From Copromyces sp. CBS 386.78 (Eukaryota > Ascomycota > Sordariomycetes > Sordariales > Sordariaceae), in assembly GCA_030685235.1 (NCBI GenBank), contig MU839177.1:106961-170960 (forward strand): a stretch of 64,000 nucleotides of DNA. The letters run 5' to 3'. The position numbers and the translations under genes were made by a program. Shown here piece after piece: positions 12,301-25,175 of this stretch; position 1 is the stretch's first letter; each line of letters opens with the position of its first letter. Below the pieces are notes generated by a model that was not told the DNA's origin, did no database searches, and saw only the letters and a list, made by a program, of their open reading frames with translations.

Positions 12301-15300
12301 ACGCCTGGACGCATGCAGCTGTGCAAGAAAGCGGGGAAGCAGCTAAACCTCGTTGGGTTAGCGCAAGGGACGAGGAGCCGAGGAAACCGTCTGTGCCATT
12401 TTCATGAATGTGATTTTGACCTTTGACCAACCAACACAGTCTCGGATCATCATGCCGTTGCGCAGCTCTGTTCCCGCCTCGTCCTTGATTTTCGGCTTAT
12501 GATGGGCTCCACAGCCTTGAACATCGTCGTAATATCGCCCAATCTATGGTGTTTATAAGCGCGGAACAAGAAAGAAGGAGCACTCCAAATGTCCCGATGC
12601 TCTGCGGAAGTAGCCCCCGCGCGTGTGGAGATGTTCTTTTTTCCTCGCCAAAATCTCCGTCCTATTTGGAGATCTGGGGAAGATGGAGTGCACCTGCCGT
12701 GTGACACCCCAGATTCCCCTGGCCAAATCGTTGACAGCGGGGAAGAGGCTTGATCGTTTTCCTGGAGACCCATGCGGAGAAGCAATGTCCAATCCTACCA
12801 AGTCGGAACCAGTCCCGACCACTTCCACTTCCAATCACAAATACATGTGGAAGTCGCAGGCAACGAAATCCAAAGCTTCAATTTGCACCCAGCCTGCGTT
12901 TGATGTCATATAAGGCGGCAAGGCTCTTCCACGTCCGTACCAGGAATAACTGCGAGCAAGGTCCTTTTCTCACTCGTCCACTCGGCCGGCATCCGTCATC
13001 CTCACCGCCCATCATCCTCCGGCTGGTGTCATCTCCTACTTGCAGCTCTCCCATTTGCGGTTCGGAACATCAAGCGCCGTCTTTCTTTGATCTGGGCCTG
13101 ACACTACCTGTCGTTCTGGCGGGTGCAGACACTTCCAGTACCCCGCCACAGGTAGCATCAACATGCCAAACAGCCTGCCACGAGCATTACATATTACAAC
13201 CACCACACACCACTACGACATGGCCAAGCACATCACGCCTGGTGTTCCCGTGTCCTCTTTGCATCGGTATTTACACGTGCTACTTATCAAAGGCATCGGG
13301 TCTGTGAAAGCGGCTTTCTTTCCATTTCTATACCAAGTTCAGCTTGGACGACACACTTTCGCGCCGCCACTGTGAACACAATATGAACCAGCACTCTCTC
13401 TCGGCAGAGTTCACCCGGCGTCGGAGAGCATAGATCGCGGTTTGCGTCCATGTTTAACATTCAGCTTGGTTGTCAAGCAGCACTTCCGCTGCCTTCGGTG
13501 GCTTCGGCATAACCCACCCGGCTTGACATTCAGCCATGTTTCAAGGCCATCTCCGTTCTTACTCCCGTCGATGAACCATGCCGTCTTGAACTGGATAGTG
13601 TTTTTTTTTTTTTTTTTTTTCGACAGACAGCCGATTTGCGACCCATCGTCGATTATGCAATATTATCTGCAATGCACTGAGGATTACCAGAAAGCGTTAC
13701 ACAACAGTCAGCCGGCATGCTAAGGCCTCGACGACATGTGTGTGTACCTTTCTTTCGTCCATCAACTTCCCAGTACAGCCAACATATTGGACTCAGTGCC
13801 CAGAAGAGCATCCCAAAGTTTGACAGGTGATCTACGGGCTCAGAGAGCCAAACTTTCCTTCACAGCTGAGTGCCCAAGTCTTAATATACAATGCTATCCG
13901 CTCGCTACCGAAAGCCTCGGATGTTGGCGAAGAATCCATGAGTTAGTTGACATCTAATCTGGACAAGGATCATCTTGAGAGAAAGTCTATCCCCAGTACA
14001 TGTTACACGCGCTGTCTTTTGCAAGCACAATGTTATATTTGCTCGCATAGCACAAACCACTGCACGTGTTGGAAACCCTTGGTCGATGAATACGGGCCAG
14101 TCAAGTGAGGCTCACTTTAAGAAATGCAGAGTCACCCCAAGAACAAATGAGTAAACAAAGAGCTATGAGGTGACAAACCCGCCCAAGTCAACCTCAGTCT
14201 CAAAGACAGCACTCGCTCACTAAACAACCGACTTCTCTCTCTGGTTGCTGGCGGGATCTCGTGCACTCCAACTGGTCCATGGTTCCAGATCGGACGTAAC
14301 AGCTGGCGCGCCTTGTCTGAGGTTACCCATCACGTTCTTCACCCTGGTGCTGGCTAGATGGAAACCAAGCACATTCCATACTTGTTTTCGAGATCCAGAC
14401 AGAACCGTCGACTTACACGATCCGAGTCACCGGCATGCTAGAACATCCACGGAACGCTCTGCATCCAACCACTGCCATCAGGTGCCGTTGCCGCCCACAA
14501 CCGTCATCTCCGACATTAGTGGAGCCCATCCCTAGTGTCACCGGCGCCGACAAACATGCATTCATCGGGTCCAGGCCTTTAAACCATGAATCTGGATCGA
14601 GTGAGTACCGGATCGCGGGGTTTTGGTCACTGGACGTTACCAGATGGTCACATCCGGCCTTATTCTGCTGCAATCAAGAGTTAGTCCCTAAAGGCAATTG
14701 GTTTGCAGCCAGCAAATCAGAGCACGGATATGAAAGCAATGCTACCCCTTTCTTTCCATGTGTGTCAAGCTTCCACTATCACTTGCCTCAATATCAAGCT
14801 TCCCCGGATTTTCCATCCCCTTCATGCTGCCCTCCAAGATCTTGTTTATAACATAATTGGAAGTTAGTGATCCTTCAATGTCAGTTTTAGATAATGTGCG
14901 GATACATCCAGACGCATACACACCCAGACGCCACCTCATGACTGGCGCTGTCTTACTATGCCCCTTACCTCACCATCCCTCACTGCAAGAGGCTCGAGTG
15001 AGCTTGAGAGGGGCGCTTCGTTGTGTGTCATGGCTCAGTAAAGTCCTTCAGCTGACCCTTGCTCATGAGCCTCCATTCTGCGGAGACGGTGGTAGACGCT
15101 GGTAGTGGTATCGGCCCGAGAGGATAAGTCCGCGCATGAACATCGTCTCCTTCACCTTGACGGGGTTCAGGTACGTAGGAGACTCTTCCAAAAGAGGATG
15201 GTCCGCCGTGAAGAGAAAGACTTGTTTCTCCTAGGAGCGTCCTGGAAAACAATTGTGGCGTAGAGATTCGGTCCTTTTAGATGGAAGGATCGTGGACTTC

Positions 15301-15645
15301 ACCCAGGTCACGGACCTCGCCCATACCAAGTCGGCAGGTGGTGTATCATCCAGCAGTTTAGAGGTGATATTGGATTCGTGATTCCTAGTGGTGCCACCCC
15401 TTTCCTTTCCTTGACGGAAATATGCGGTGGGTTCCACATCAAGGGGCTTTCGGAGACACTCAACAACATTCCCGCTACACGTGGCTGTCTGCTGAAGATC
15501 GACCTTCCTAAGGAAAACAGATATATGAGCCGTTGTCCCGCGTGCTAGGTATAACATAAACTCGTGCTCCTTCATTCTGTTGTGCCCCAGTGGGACAGAT
15601 ATCCGGTCTTCGTCTCGTTACAGCCGCGGCTGTCCAACTTTTACA
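9355..15645. other. Long gene-poor region between the regulator and the GH55 gene
   Basis: About 6.3 kb of non-AT-rich sequence holds no open frame with recognisable domains, a good start or convincing splicing. The proximal part should contain the promoter and 5' leader of the minus-strand regulator, and the distal part the promoter of the plus-strand glucanase. A T20 tract lies at 13601-13620. Several frames of 90-195 codons (for example 11390-11977 plus and 10680-11252 minus) look like chance frames. A non-coding RNA or rapidly evolving gene cannot be excluded. Confidence 0.45.
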
Positions 15646-18256
15646 ATGCGTTTCGGCACCCTTCTGCTGGCTGTCACCAGCTTAACATCTGTCGTTAATG
15701 CATACTGGATGGGGGATATTGCTCGTAAGAAGGATCACTAGCTCTTGTATATCTCCAAAGCTAACAGCGTGGATAGATCGAGGTTATGCCCCCTTCGCCT
15801 ACTCTGGATACCCCGTCTTTCGAAATGTCAGGGACTATGGAGCAAGGGGTATGTCGAGCCGAAAGTGTTCCCCGAGCTATACCCACAAGCATGTCTAACA
15901 CGGAGATAGGAGATGGTGTTACGGACGATACCAATGCTATCAATGCCGCCATCACTGCCGGAAATCCTTGCAACCAAGGCTGTGTAAGTGTTTCTGGTAT
16001 CACGTTGAAGAAGCTTATGCTAACGGATGTTTAAAGACCTCAACCACCACTACTCCAGCCGTCGTTTACTTCCCCGCAGGAACTTACCTCATCTCAGGAT
16101 CCATCAAGCCGGCATATTTTACACAGTTGATCGGAGATGCGAGCTCCCCACCTACACTCAAGGCCACGGCCAACTTTGCTGGCTTTGGTCTCATCGATGC
16201 GAATCCATACTACACTCAATACCTGAACTGGAAGGCTGTCAACGTATTCTTCCGTCAGATCCGCAACTTCGTTATCGATACCACGAATATCCCGCCAGGC
16301 AATGCGGCGACTGGTATTCACTGGCCAACTTCACAGGCGACGAGTCTGCAGAACATCGTCTTCAACATGCCGACGGCATCCAATGTTGTGCATGTCGGTT
16401 TGTTCATGGAGGAAGGTAGCGGTGGCTTTGTCACGGACCTAACCTTCAATGGTGGTGCTACTGGTGCTTCGATGGGTAATCAGCAGTTCACTATGAGGAA
16501 CTTGAAGTTCAACAACTGCAAGACAGGTACGATTCCAATCCCATTTTCTGCATCTTCGTGTAATCTGCTGACACCCCCCCAGCTATCTACCATCTCTGGA
16601 ACTGGGGCTGGACCTACTCTGGCCTGTCCATTAACAACTGTGGCATCGGTATCGACATCACCGCGGGCAGTGGCAAGGTAGAAACCGGTTCCATCACCGT
16701 CTTCGACAGTTCATTCACCAACACCCCCGTCGCCATCTCCACCTCCTGGACTACCACTAGCACACCCGACACCGCCGGCACTCTCGTTCTTGAGAACATC
16801 GCCCTCACCAACGTCCCCGTCGCCGTCAAGGGTCCTCAGGGCACCTATCTTTCCGGCTCCACCGGCTCAACCACCATCACGGCCTGGGGCAACGGCCACA
16901 AATACACTCCCTCCGGCCCCGTTGAGTTTGCCGGCTCCATCACACCCAACCCGCGCCCTGCCAGCCTCCTCGCCCCCAACGGGCGCTACTACACGCGCTC
17001 AAAGCCTCAATACGAGACCCTCTCCGCGTCGCAATTCATCTCCGCTCGCGACTCGGGCGCCAAGGGCGACGCGGCAACCGACGACACGGCCGCCCTGCAA
17101 AAAGCCATCGACACCGCCGTCGCCCAGGGCAAGGTGGTCTACCTCGACTACGGGCTGTACCGCGTCACCTCAACGATCCGCATCCCGCCCGGCGCCAAAA
17201 TCGTAGGCGAGTCCTACGCCACCATCATGTCAGCCGGCGGCTTCTTCAACGACATGAACAATCCGAAGCCAGTCCTACAAGTAGGGAGTTACAGCGGACA
17301 AGCGGGCACCGTAGAGCTGAGCGACTTTATTGTTTCCACCCAGAATGCGCAGGCGGGCGCGGTGCTGATCGAGTGGAACTTGGCCAGTCCGGCAAGCAGT
17401 CCCAGTGGTATGTGGGATGTGCACACGAGGATTGGCGGGTTCGTGGGCAGTCAGCAGCAGGTTGGACAGTGTTTGAAGACGCCGGGGAATCCGACGGTCA
17501 GACAGGGGTGTATCGTGGCGTTTATGGCGATGCATGTCACGAAGGGGGCGAGCGGGTTGTATATGGAGAATGTTTGGTTGTGGACTGCCGACCACGATAT
17601 CGACGACGCCGCGAACACGCAAATTACTCTCTACAGTGGGCGTGGCCTTTGTAAGTTCCCTTCTCCTCCCATCCTCCCTCTTTCCCTCTTTCCAATTTTG
17701 GTGACATCTCCCTAACATCCTTCCTTTTCTTCAAGACATCGAATCCACCTCGGGCACCTTCTGGCTCTACGGCACCGGATCCGAGCACCACGTCCTCTAC
17801 CAATACCAGCTCTCCTCTACCCAAAACATCTTTATGGGGATGATCCAGACCGAAACTCCCTACTACCAACCGACCCCCAACGCCTTGGTCCCCTTCCCCA
17901 CGGTCTCCTCCCTCAACGACCCCAACTTCTCCACTTCCTGCTCGGGAGTATCTGGAAACTGCGCAGCAGCTTGGGGGTTGAGAGTGCTCAACAGCAAGAA
18001 TATCTTGGTGTATGGAGCGGGCTTGTACTCGTTCTTCAGCGATTACAGTACCGCCTGCTCGACGTTTGCGGCGGGGCAGACTTGTCAGAGTAGGATTGCC
18101 AGTGTTGAGGGAAGCGGAAGTTCGAATGTGAATATTTATGGACTCAATACGATTGGGGCACAGAGTATGTTGACGAGGGATGGGGTGAGTGTCGCGTGGT
18201 ACGCGGATAATGTGAATAATTTCCCGAGTACGGTCGGGGTTTATAAGAGTGGGTGA
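15646..18256 (+). CDS. Secreted GH55 beta-1,3-glucanase (exo-type)
   Basis: The predicted enzyme is extracellular and hydrolyses beta-1,3-glucan such as cell-wall glucan or laminarin. Six exons (15646-15724, 15777-15848, 15910-15983, 16037-16526, 16583-17650, 17736-18256) join in phase to 767 residues, the usual size for GH55. A signal peptide of about 19 residues ends near VVNA. Two right-handed beta-helix modules (Pectate_lyase_3 type) follow. The first starts with FRNVRDYGARGDGVTDDTNA near residue 45 and the second with ARDSGAKGDAATDDTAALQ near residue 390. Two such modules in tandem are the hallmark of fungal GH55. The middle and C-terminal part keeps family-like blocks such as YMENVWLWTADHDID and GTFWLYGTGSEHHVLYQYQ. 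I did not map the catalytic acid. It converges on the dioxygenase gene, with 285 bp between stop codons. Confidence 0.93.
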
Positions 18257-18541
18257 GTTGGGGAGGTATGGGATAAGGGGGGGTGGATGGGATGTTTGGA
18301 AAGTTGTACTTGGCTGGGAAAGAGTGCAGTTTGTGTTGGGGCGGAGTACTGCTAGCCGGGGTAGGTTGAAACCTGAAGCACTTGGGGGATTGTACATATC
18401 AGATTTGTTGTTCGTCTTGGGTGGCATACCCGTGATCCCTAATATTGAAGAACCAAATCTCGTTAGAACTCGAACACCATTGCTTTGCTATAAACACTCT
18501 CGCCACACACCCCAACGCCCTTCATCACCAAACCCCTTCGC

Positions 18542-19483
18542 TCAACCATCAAGCGAGAACCCAACATCCTTATTCTCCGCTCCCATCTTCACCAACCTGC
18601 TCCTCATCCCCTCCGCCACCTCCCTCGCCGCCTCTCCTCTCTCTCCCAAAGCAGAGAAATCGCACCTTTCCACCCACTCCCCGACCCCATGCTGCAACAC
18701 ATTCCTTGCCCTCTTCCCACTTGATGCACCCGCCACATGTCCCACACTCCCATGCAATGTCGTCCTCTCCTTTTTGCTCGAATACACGCCCCTATGCAAA
18801 ATATTGTTATCATAAAACGCCACGTCCCCCGCATTCAGCTCTACGACCAGCTGCCCCGGCATATTCGGCTCGAACAGATCCGCTGCGCGCTCCTCGTCGG
18901 TGCGCGGGCGAGTATGTGATTTGGGAACCAGAATCAGAGAAGTGTCGTTATCCACCAGACTCAAATTCCACTGCGTATGATACCTCGGCTCCGTAGCCGG
19001 CACCAGTCTCTCCTTTTCTTCTTCAGCCGAGCAAGTAGCGGGTATGTCATCCCGATGCCAACTGAGACTGAACTCCCTGTCAGGCCGCACAAGCATGTTG
19101 AACAGCTCCATCACCAGATCCTCGTCCTTTGTGCCCTCGGGAAGCAATTGCTTGGCTATGGCCAAGAGGGCAGGGGAGAAGTATAGCTTCAGAAAGGCGT
19201 CTTTGTCCTCCTTTGGTAAGGGGAGGTCCGGGTGCAAAAGGTGTTGGACGCCCCAGATCCCTGAGCCGTCGGCGGGAGGGACCGAAGGCCAGGGCGGGAA
19301 TTGCTTGCCTACTGTTCGGATGTAGGGCCAGGAACCGGCGCGGGCGAGGGCGGTGAGGGAGTCGGCGGCGGAGCGCAAGGTGGAGAGTTCGATGGGGGTG
19401 AGGAGGGAGCGGATCACGGTGAAGCCGTTTTCTTGGAGCTCTTTGAGGAGAGGGGAGGGGTAGGTTGTTGTTGGTTCGGCCAT
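18542..19483 (-). CDS. Phytanoyl-CoA dioxygenase (PhyH) family protein
   Basis: A single exon encodes 313 residues of the non-haem Fe(II)/2-oxoglutarate oxygenase PhyH family, whose members hydroxylate varied small-molecule or lipid substrates. The iron-binding H-x-D motif is seen in SWHRDD (His about 143, Asp about 145) and the distal His in ILHRG (about 230). A typical PhyH start, ELQENGFTVIRSLLTPIEL, lies near residue 17. The ATG at 19483 was chosen because the frame upstream contains no other ATG and the context AAGATGGCC is strong. The substrate cannot be inferred. No peroxisomal PTS1 signal is evident at the C-terminus (ends FSLDG). It is divergent from the DUF2461 gene and shares its upstream region. 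Confidence 0.88.
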   Translation of the reverse strand: MAEPTTTYPSPLLKELQENGFTVIRSLLTPIELSTLRSAADSLTALARAGSWPYIRTVGKQFPPWPSVPPADGSGIWGVQHLLHPDLPLPKEDKDAFLKLYFSPALLAIAKQLLPEGTKDEDLVMELFNMLVRPDREFSLSWHRDDIPATCSAEEEKERLVPATEPRYHTQWNLSLVDNDTSLILVPKSHTRPRTDEERAADLFEPNMPGQLVVELNAGDVAFYDNNILHRGVYSSKKERTTLHGSVGHVAGASSGKRARNVLQHGVGEWVERCDFSALGERGEAAREVAEGMRSRLVKMGAENKDVGFSLDG

Positions 19484-20396
19484 CTTGGGCGATTCCTTTT
19501 TTGGATGGAATGGTGAGAGAGGTCGTGATGGTGGTGGTGGGTTTGTTGGTGGTAAATACACCGAGTCAAAGTGAGAAAAGCAGTGAAGGATTGTGGTGAA
19601 AGTTGAACCTTACCGTTCGATATTATATTTCAACGAACGAGAAGCAAACAATACACGTCTAGCAGTCTTAGTCAAACCCCGCTCGAGTTGGAGGCCGTCT
19701 TCAATCGAACGAGTCTGGATAAAGTTGGGTTGGGGAACTGGGCCAAGCCAAGACATGGTGTAACCTCGGAGAGCGTATCATTGTGGGGTAACTTAAACCT
19801 AATGTACGATGAAGCAACGGATAGTGGCTCCAAAAGGGCACAATAACTGAATGATGAGGAGGAGATAGGAGGAGAATTTGGGGAGTATGGGCATGACTAA
19901 CCCCAACCCAATAGGTAGGTTCTCCACGAGGATTAGAACATGGTGAGGTGGTATCAGCGGGGACAAGGGGGCTGATACAACGTTGCAGCAGTCAAGATGT
20001 GTTGATTTGGGGTTCTTCAGAGTTGAACAGTGGATGTTGAAGCGCGGATTTTTCAGGCATTTCACCGTTCGTCTGACATTAAAAAGAAAAGATGAAAGAC
20101 GGAAAAGGGCAGGCGCATGACATAAGCTTGCAGCCAATCCACGTGCTCTCGCGATCCAGGGACGCGAACAAAACAATTGAAATCGCCCCCCCCCCCACCC
20201 GGAATCGCGTAGGTATGCTTTTCTCCATTCCAACGACGTCATAAGTCGGCGAAAGAAACGGTTTTCATATCACGTACATTGGAGTGAAGTCTACGACAAC
20301 AACCGTCGACACTCACCGCTGTACTTTCCAAACTCATTTTGGGAAAAAAAAACACCAAAAAAACCATTTGTCATCCGATAACCAAGCAAAGCAACA
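19484..20396. promoter_or_regulatory. Shared divergent promoter region
   Basis: This 913-bp gap lies between two divergent starts (the PhyH-like gene at 19483 minus and the DUF2461 gene at 20397 plus), so it must hold both promoters and 5' leaders. It contains a C-run near 20188 and an A-rich stretch just before the DUF2461 ATG (about 20345-20365). No specific factor site is claimed. Confidence 0.55.
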
Positions 20397-21886
20397 ATGC
20401 CACCCCGCAAGCGCAAAGCCGCAGCCATCGCGCATGACGACCAAGATGCTGCAGTCTCAACACCCGACAGTTCCTCGCGTCGCCGCTCAGCGCGCGTCTC
20501 TTCCTCTGCAAAGAAAAGCCACTACTTTGAAGGGGACTCCGATTCCGAGTTAGCAGGAGCTCCCAGCGTGAAATCCAAATCCAATGCCAAAGCCAGAGCC
20601 AGAGCCAAAGCCAAACCTACCGCAGCCAAGGGTCAGCGCGGCCGACCAAAGAAGGCCACTAACCTAGAAACCAATCCCAACCAAGACGAAGACGACCAAG
20701 ATGTCTACAACAAAGACTCAACAGATGCAGAAGACGCCCAAAAAGATGACCAAGACGAAGAATCAGACGACGACGACGACGACTCCGCCCCTCCCAAGCT
20801 CGAATTCATCCCCATCCCCAAACTCCGCGACCTCGCCGGCGTGTCCTACTCCCCTTCCACGATCCACCCCAACACCCTGCACTTCCTCGCCGACCTCCGG
20901 CGCAACAACAAGCGCTCCTGGCTGAAGCTCCACGACGCCGAATACCGCCGCTCCTTGTCGGACTGGGAGTCCTACGCCATGTCGCTTACCGACTCGATAG
21001 TGTCAGTCGACGAGACCATTCCCGAACTACCCTTCCGTGACATCAATTTTAGGATTTATCGGGATATCAGGTTCTCCAAGGATCCGACTCCCTACAAGCC
21101 GCATTATAGCGCCAGCTGGTCAAGAACGGGGAGGAAGGGGCCGTATGCGTGTTATTATGTCCATTTGGAGCCGGGGAAGTGTTTTGTCGGAGGGGGGTTG
21201 TGGCATCCTGATGGGCCGGCGCTGGGAAAGTTGAGGAGTAGTATTGATGAGAGGAGGGAGAGGTGGAGGCGGGTGCTGATGGGGAGGGACTTTGAGGAGA
21301 TGTTTTTGAATTTGGGTGGGAAGGGCGTGAAAGGGAAGATGGGGCAGAAGGGGAAGGGGAAGCAAGGCCGGGCCAAGAAAGGGGCTGAGGGAGAAAACGA
21401 GGAAGAGGAGGATGATGGGCTGGATGAGGAGAGAGCGGTTATCAAGGCATTCTGTGCGGCTAATGCTGAGAACGCTTTGAAGACGAAACCCAAGGTGCGT
21501 ACCCGCAATTCCTTAGTGGTCTGATTGCGCTGTTGCAGTCTTTCGGGGCTGTTGAATGGCTAAAGGGCGTAAGCTAACATCAACTTCTGGATATAGGGCT
21601 TCGATGCTGAACATAGAGACATAGAGTTGCTCAAGCTGCGCAACTTCACCGTGGGAAAGAAGCTGCCTGATTCTGTCTTCACATCGGAGGGTGGGCAGGA
21701 GCAGGTGCTTGATGTCATCAAGGCCATGGTTCCGTTTGTAAGTACCGACAACCCCCCCTTTCTTATACTCAGGGATTATGCTTTGACACCATTGCTGACT
21801 CGAACGGGTTATAGGTGACGCACCTTAATCGTATCGTCATGCCTGATCCTGGTGATGATGACGATTCAGAAGAGGAAGAGGCCTAA
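20397..21886 (+). CDS. DUF2461 domain protein with charged disordered N-terminus
   Basis: Three exons (20397-21494, 21597-21737, 21815-21886) encode 436 residues. The first 135 or so are low-complexity and charged: a basic MPPRKRKAAA start, Lys/Ala repeats, then an Asp/Glu run. This suggests a nuclear protein, which is inference. The DUF2461 (TIGR02453/PF09365) core occupies roughly residues 140-300 and then resumes after a Lys/Gly/Glu-rich insertion. Typical blocks are TLHFLADLRRNNKRSWLKLH, FRIYRDIRFSKDPTPYKPHY and CFVGGGLWHPDGPALGKLR. The C-terminus is acidic (DDDDSEEEEA). DUF2461 proteins are widespread in bacteria and fungi, and I know of no established biochemical function. Introns have standard gtgcgt/gtaagt donors. 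Confidence 0.88.
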
Positions 21887-22423
21887 ATATGGCGCTCGAG
21901 AGGGCGAACTTTATCCTCTGTTGGATTCGACACCCGGTGTTTTGGATAATGAGCCATGTCAGGATCTATGACCGCTCCATGTTGCATGTTGTCTTGCCCC
22001 TTGTTTGTTCTAATGAAATCATTCTCACCTCAATTGCAGTGGCCACCTCATAAAACGACCGTGTGTTCGAGAACGGAAGTAGGTGACAAGTAATAGTTGG
22101 GTATCAGAAACTAATTAAGAAAAAAAAGGGGAATTAGACCCTGGTATCGTCGGTAACACATATCCCGCCAACATGACGCAGTACCGAAACATGACAGCGT
22201 AGAAACACATGAGGGGACATCGAAACAGAGCGTGTCCCGGTCCAAATCCTGCAACGCCTCGACTTCCCTCCCTCCGTTTTCGTCCTCGGTCTAGCCAAGC
22301 CCATCCGAATCCGCCCTAGACTCCTTTCAAATTCGAGTCCGGCTATTCGCACGCCGTCGTCAACACATCGTGTCGCAGTCGAGCTCCACGATCTCAATAA
22401 TGATCCAGTCATCATGACGTCGT
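21887..22423. other. Convergent 3' intergenic region
   Basis: This is the gap between the convergent DUF2461 and Ala/Glu-rich genes. It should hold both 3' untranslated regions. No gene is seen. Confidence 0.5.
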
Positions 22424-23583
22424 TTAAGCGGTGGCAGCAGCAGCCTCCTCCTTCTTCTCCTCCTTCTTCTCCTCGGCAGCGGGGGCGGCAGGGGCGGCGA
22501 CAACAGCGGGGGCAGCAGCCTCGGCGGGAGGCTCGGCGACGGCAGCTACAGGAGCAAGAGTCTCAGTCTCAGCAGGGGCAGCGACAGCCTCCTTCTCATG
22601 AACGACAGCCACGGGAACGGCGGCCTCGGTAGCAGCAGCAACCGGAGCACCGGCGAACTCTGGGGCGGCGATCTCGGGAATTTCGAAGGGGGTGCTGACA
22701 ACCTCGGGAAGAGAAGAAACCACCTCCTCCTCCTCCTTCTTCTGCTCGGGAACAGCGACCTCAGAGGCAGCAGTTTCCTCCTCCTTATCCTCCTTAACCT
22801 CCTCCTTCTCTTCAGTGACGGGAACAGCGGCAGCAGCAACCACTGGGGCTTCTACCGCAGGAGCGGGGGTTACAATAGGAACATGGGTGTTCTCACTAGG
22901 AGCAGCAATGGCCTCCTCCTTCTCCTCCTCCTCCTTCTTCTCCTCGACAGGAGCAGCAACGACGGCGGGAGCGGCGTGCTCGACGGGAGCAGCGATGGCA
23001 GCGGGAGGCTCGGCGGAAACCTCGACGGGGGCGGCGGCGGGGGCTGTATTTGAGATGGTTAGATGTCTTGCTCTGGTCAAGTTGGGCGAGGGTTTCGAGT
23101 ATAAGCGTACCGGCAGCGGGAGCCTCCTCCTTGGCGACCTCCTTGGGCGCTTCTTGAGGGGCCTCGTTGGCAGCTAGCTCGACGGCGCCGGGAGCAGGAG
23201 CGGCGGCAGGAGCGGCGGGGGCGGGAGCAGCGGCGGGATTGGTGGCGTCCTCAACAGGAGCGACGGGAGCGGCGGCGGCAACGGGGTCGTGCTGAGCAGC
23301 ATCGGCAGCAGCCTCGGTGGGCTTAGCATGGTCGACGGGCTTGGACGCCCTCTTCTCAGTGGGCCTCTTGAAGGCAGCCCTGAGCTTCGCCTTCAGGTTG
23401 GTAAACGCGTCGAAAGCTATGGCAGCGATATGTCAGCCGTCTGGTTCGTGGTTCATGTCGCCAACTGGATTCCTGGTGTTCGCTTGTGGATCGGTAATTG
23501 TAGTCGTCGTTATCGTCGTCGGGCGATGGGGAAAGCCAGCTGGTGGAGGATGGACGCGAGGCAAACTTACGAACACCTGGCAT
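22424..23583 (-). CDS. Ala/Glu/Val/Pro-rich low-complexity protein
   Basis: Three exons (23583-23571, 23416-23111, 23043-22424) join in phase to 312 residues. The start is MPGVPFDAFTNLKAKLRAAF, a short basic and possibly helical N-terminus, after which almost the whole protein is built of AAPxxAA, EEKKEE and VAVP-like segments. I do not recognise a folded domain or a known family. The exon structure, with a 13-nt coding first exon, canonical gtaagt/gtacgc donors and a frame open across both junctions, supports a real gene. The composition suggests an extended disordered protein. Exon borders in such repetitive sequence carry some uncertainty. Confidence 0.72.
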
Positions 23584-25170
23584 TTTGGCGGTTGTTTCTG
23601 ATTATTATTTTTTGGAATACCAAGAAAGCGTGGAACAAGATCTATAGTATAGTCAGACTGGACGGTGTGTTAGTGGATCAATATTGATGTTATACCCAAC
23701 CAAGCTTAGTTGAAGTTGTCGAGATGGAGTTGCGGATGACGCGGGAAGGAGGAATGAAGGAGCATATGACGAGGCAGGCAGCCGGGAAAGTGAGGCTAAA
23801 TATGGAACGCCATCCAAGGGCCAACGTGGGAGAAGGGGGAGAGATAGGTAATAAAGGGCAAGCAATCAATGGCGCACTGCACGTCAACGATGACATGGAT
23901 AGGGACCCTTGTTGGGTAGAGGTAGGTCGGGGGGGCTGAGGAACTAAAGCTGATTTGACAGGCGGGAGTTGAAGCGACTCGCTGAGACGGCTTCTTCCAC
24001 TTCCATTGGGATGCAATGCCACTTGACTACATGCTCGTTGCCTTCGACTCCCCGAGGGTCTGCATCTGACGTTGAGACACAAGCATCCCACAGGCATCCT
24101 TTGGCGATGAGTGGCTCGTCGTTTGTTTAGATCAGCTGGTTAAGGTGAATGTCCCGTCGTTGTTGTGTCCGGTCAAGTCGGGGACCCAGTGACCCCCAGT
24201 GACACAATGTTCAGCGCTCTGCCAATGGCTGGGCTGCCCGCATCGACTAGAGAAGAGGCGCGTCGGCAACAGGAGGAGTGAAGGGACTGCGGGAAGCTTA
24301 TCGCGATACAACATATTCTAAAGTAGTAAACACACACCTGAGACTGGAAAGTTGACGACCGACAGTCAGTCTGTACAGCTGGCGATGATGATGGACGTCG
24401 TCAAAGTTGGTCTTTGGGATGTTTGTTGGCGTGATTTGTTTGAAGAAGGGGAAAAAGAGAAAAGACGCGAGAATGTCTTTTTGGAAAAAAAAACTATAGT
24501 ACGGGGATCGGTTGAGAGAGATTAGCGCCCGGAAAGCGAGATTAGCCAGGGAGGATGTGGGCGTTTACGAATTTGTAGGAGGTCCAGCTCACTTTTATTA
24601 CGCGTGGACGAGGTAAACAACTCTCCGATACCAGTAAATTACTCGCTTTGACGACGGGATATCCATCTCTTCTCTCCCATCTCCTGAAACAAATCGCCCT
24701 CCAAAAAAGATCAGAACTGGACGATGCAAACTGTCAGGTCCCAGACCACTGACATGACATGACATGACACACTGGCGCATTTCAAACCTCGCAGGGTCCT
24801 TCCTCCCTCCAAGCTAGCCGCTTATGGATAAGCATAAACTCATTACCCACCCGACCATTGGAATGTGTAGACCCGCACTGTGACCAGTGCGCCTCGGGCT
24901 GACCCTGCATCGGTCCACGATGAGAGGCTGCAGGCCCGCCCAGCGCTTGGGCCACATCAGCACTGCAGCAGCGTGTTGCAGCCATTTCCCGGCATCCTCT
25001 TGCTCTAAAAATAAGGGCACTCGACAGCGGAGATGATTTCCCACGTCGTGACAACAACATCAACCACAACATCATCATCACGGATCAAGTTGCCTCTTCC
25101 AGAACGAGTGGACACACATCATTTCTCTACCGGCCCACCTGAATGACTCGATCGCCCTCCTCGATAACCG
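23584..25170. other. Intergenic stretch up to the retrotransposon insertion
   Basis: It includes the promoter side of the Ala/Glu-rich gene. A short direct repeat of TGACA is visible near 24748-24767. Open frames here are short and unrecognised. I see no supportable gene. Confidence 0.45.
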
Positions 25171-25175
25171 AGAAT

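Noticed and set aside
15028..15575. Overlapping minus-strand frames (15231-15575 and 15028-15252) just upstream of the GH55 gene, suggesting a frameshifted gene.
   Set aside because: No recognisable domain, no splice sites joining them, and they would leave only 70 bp for the GH55 promoter.
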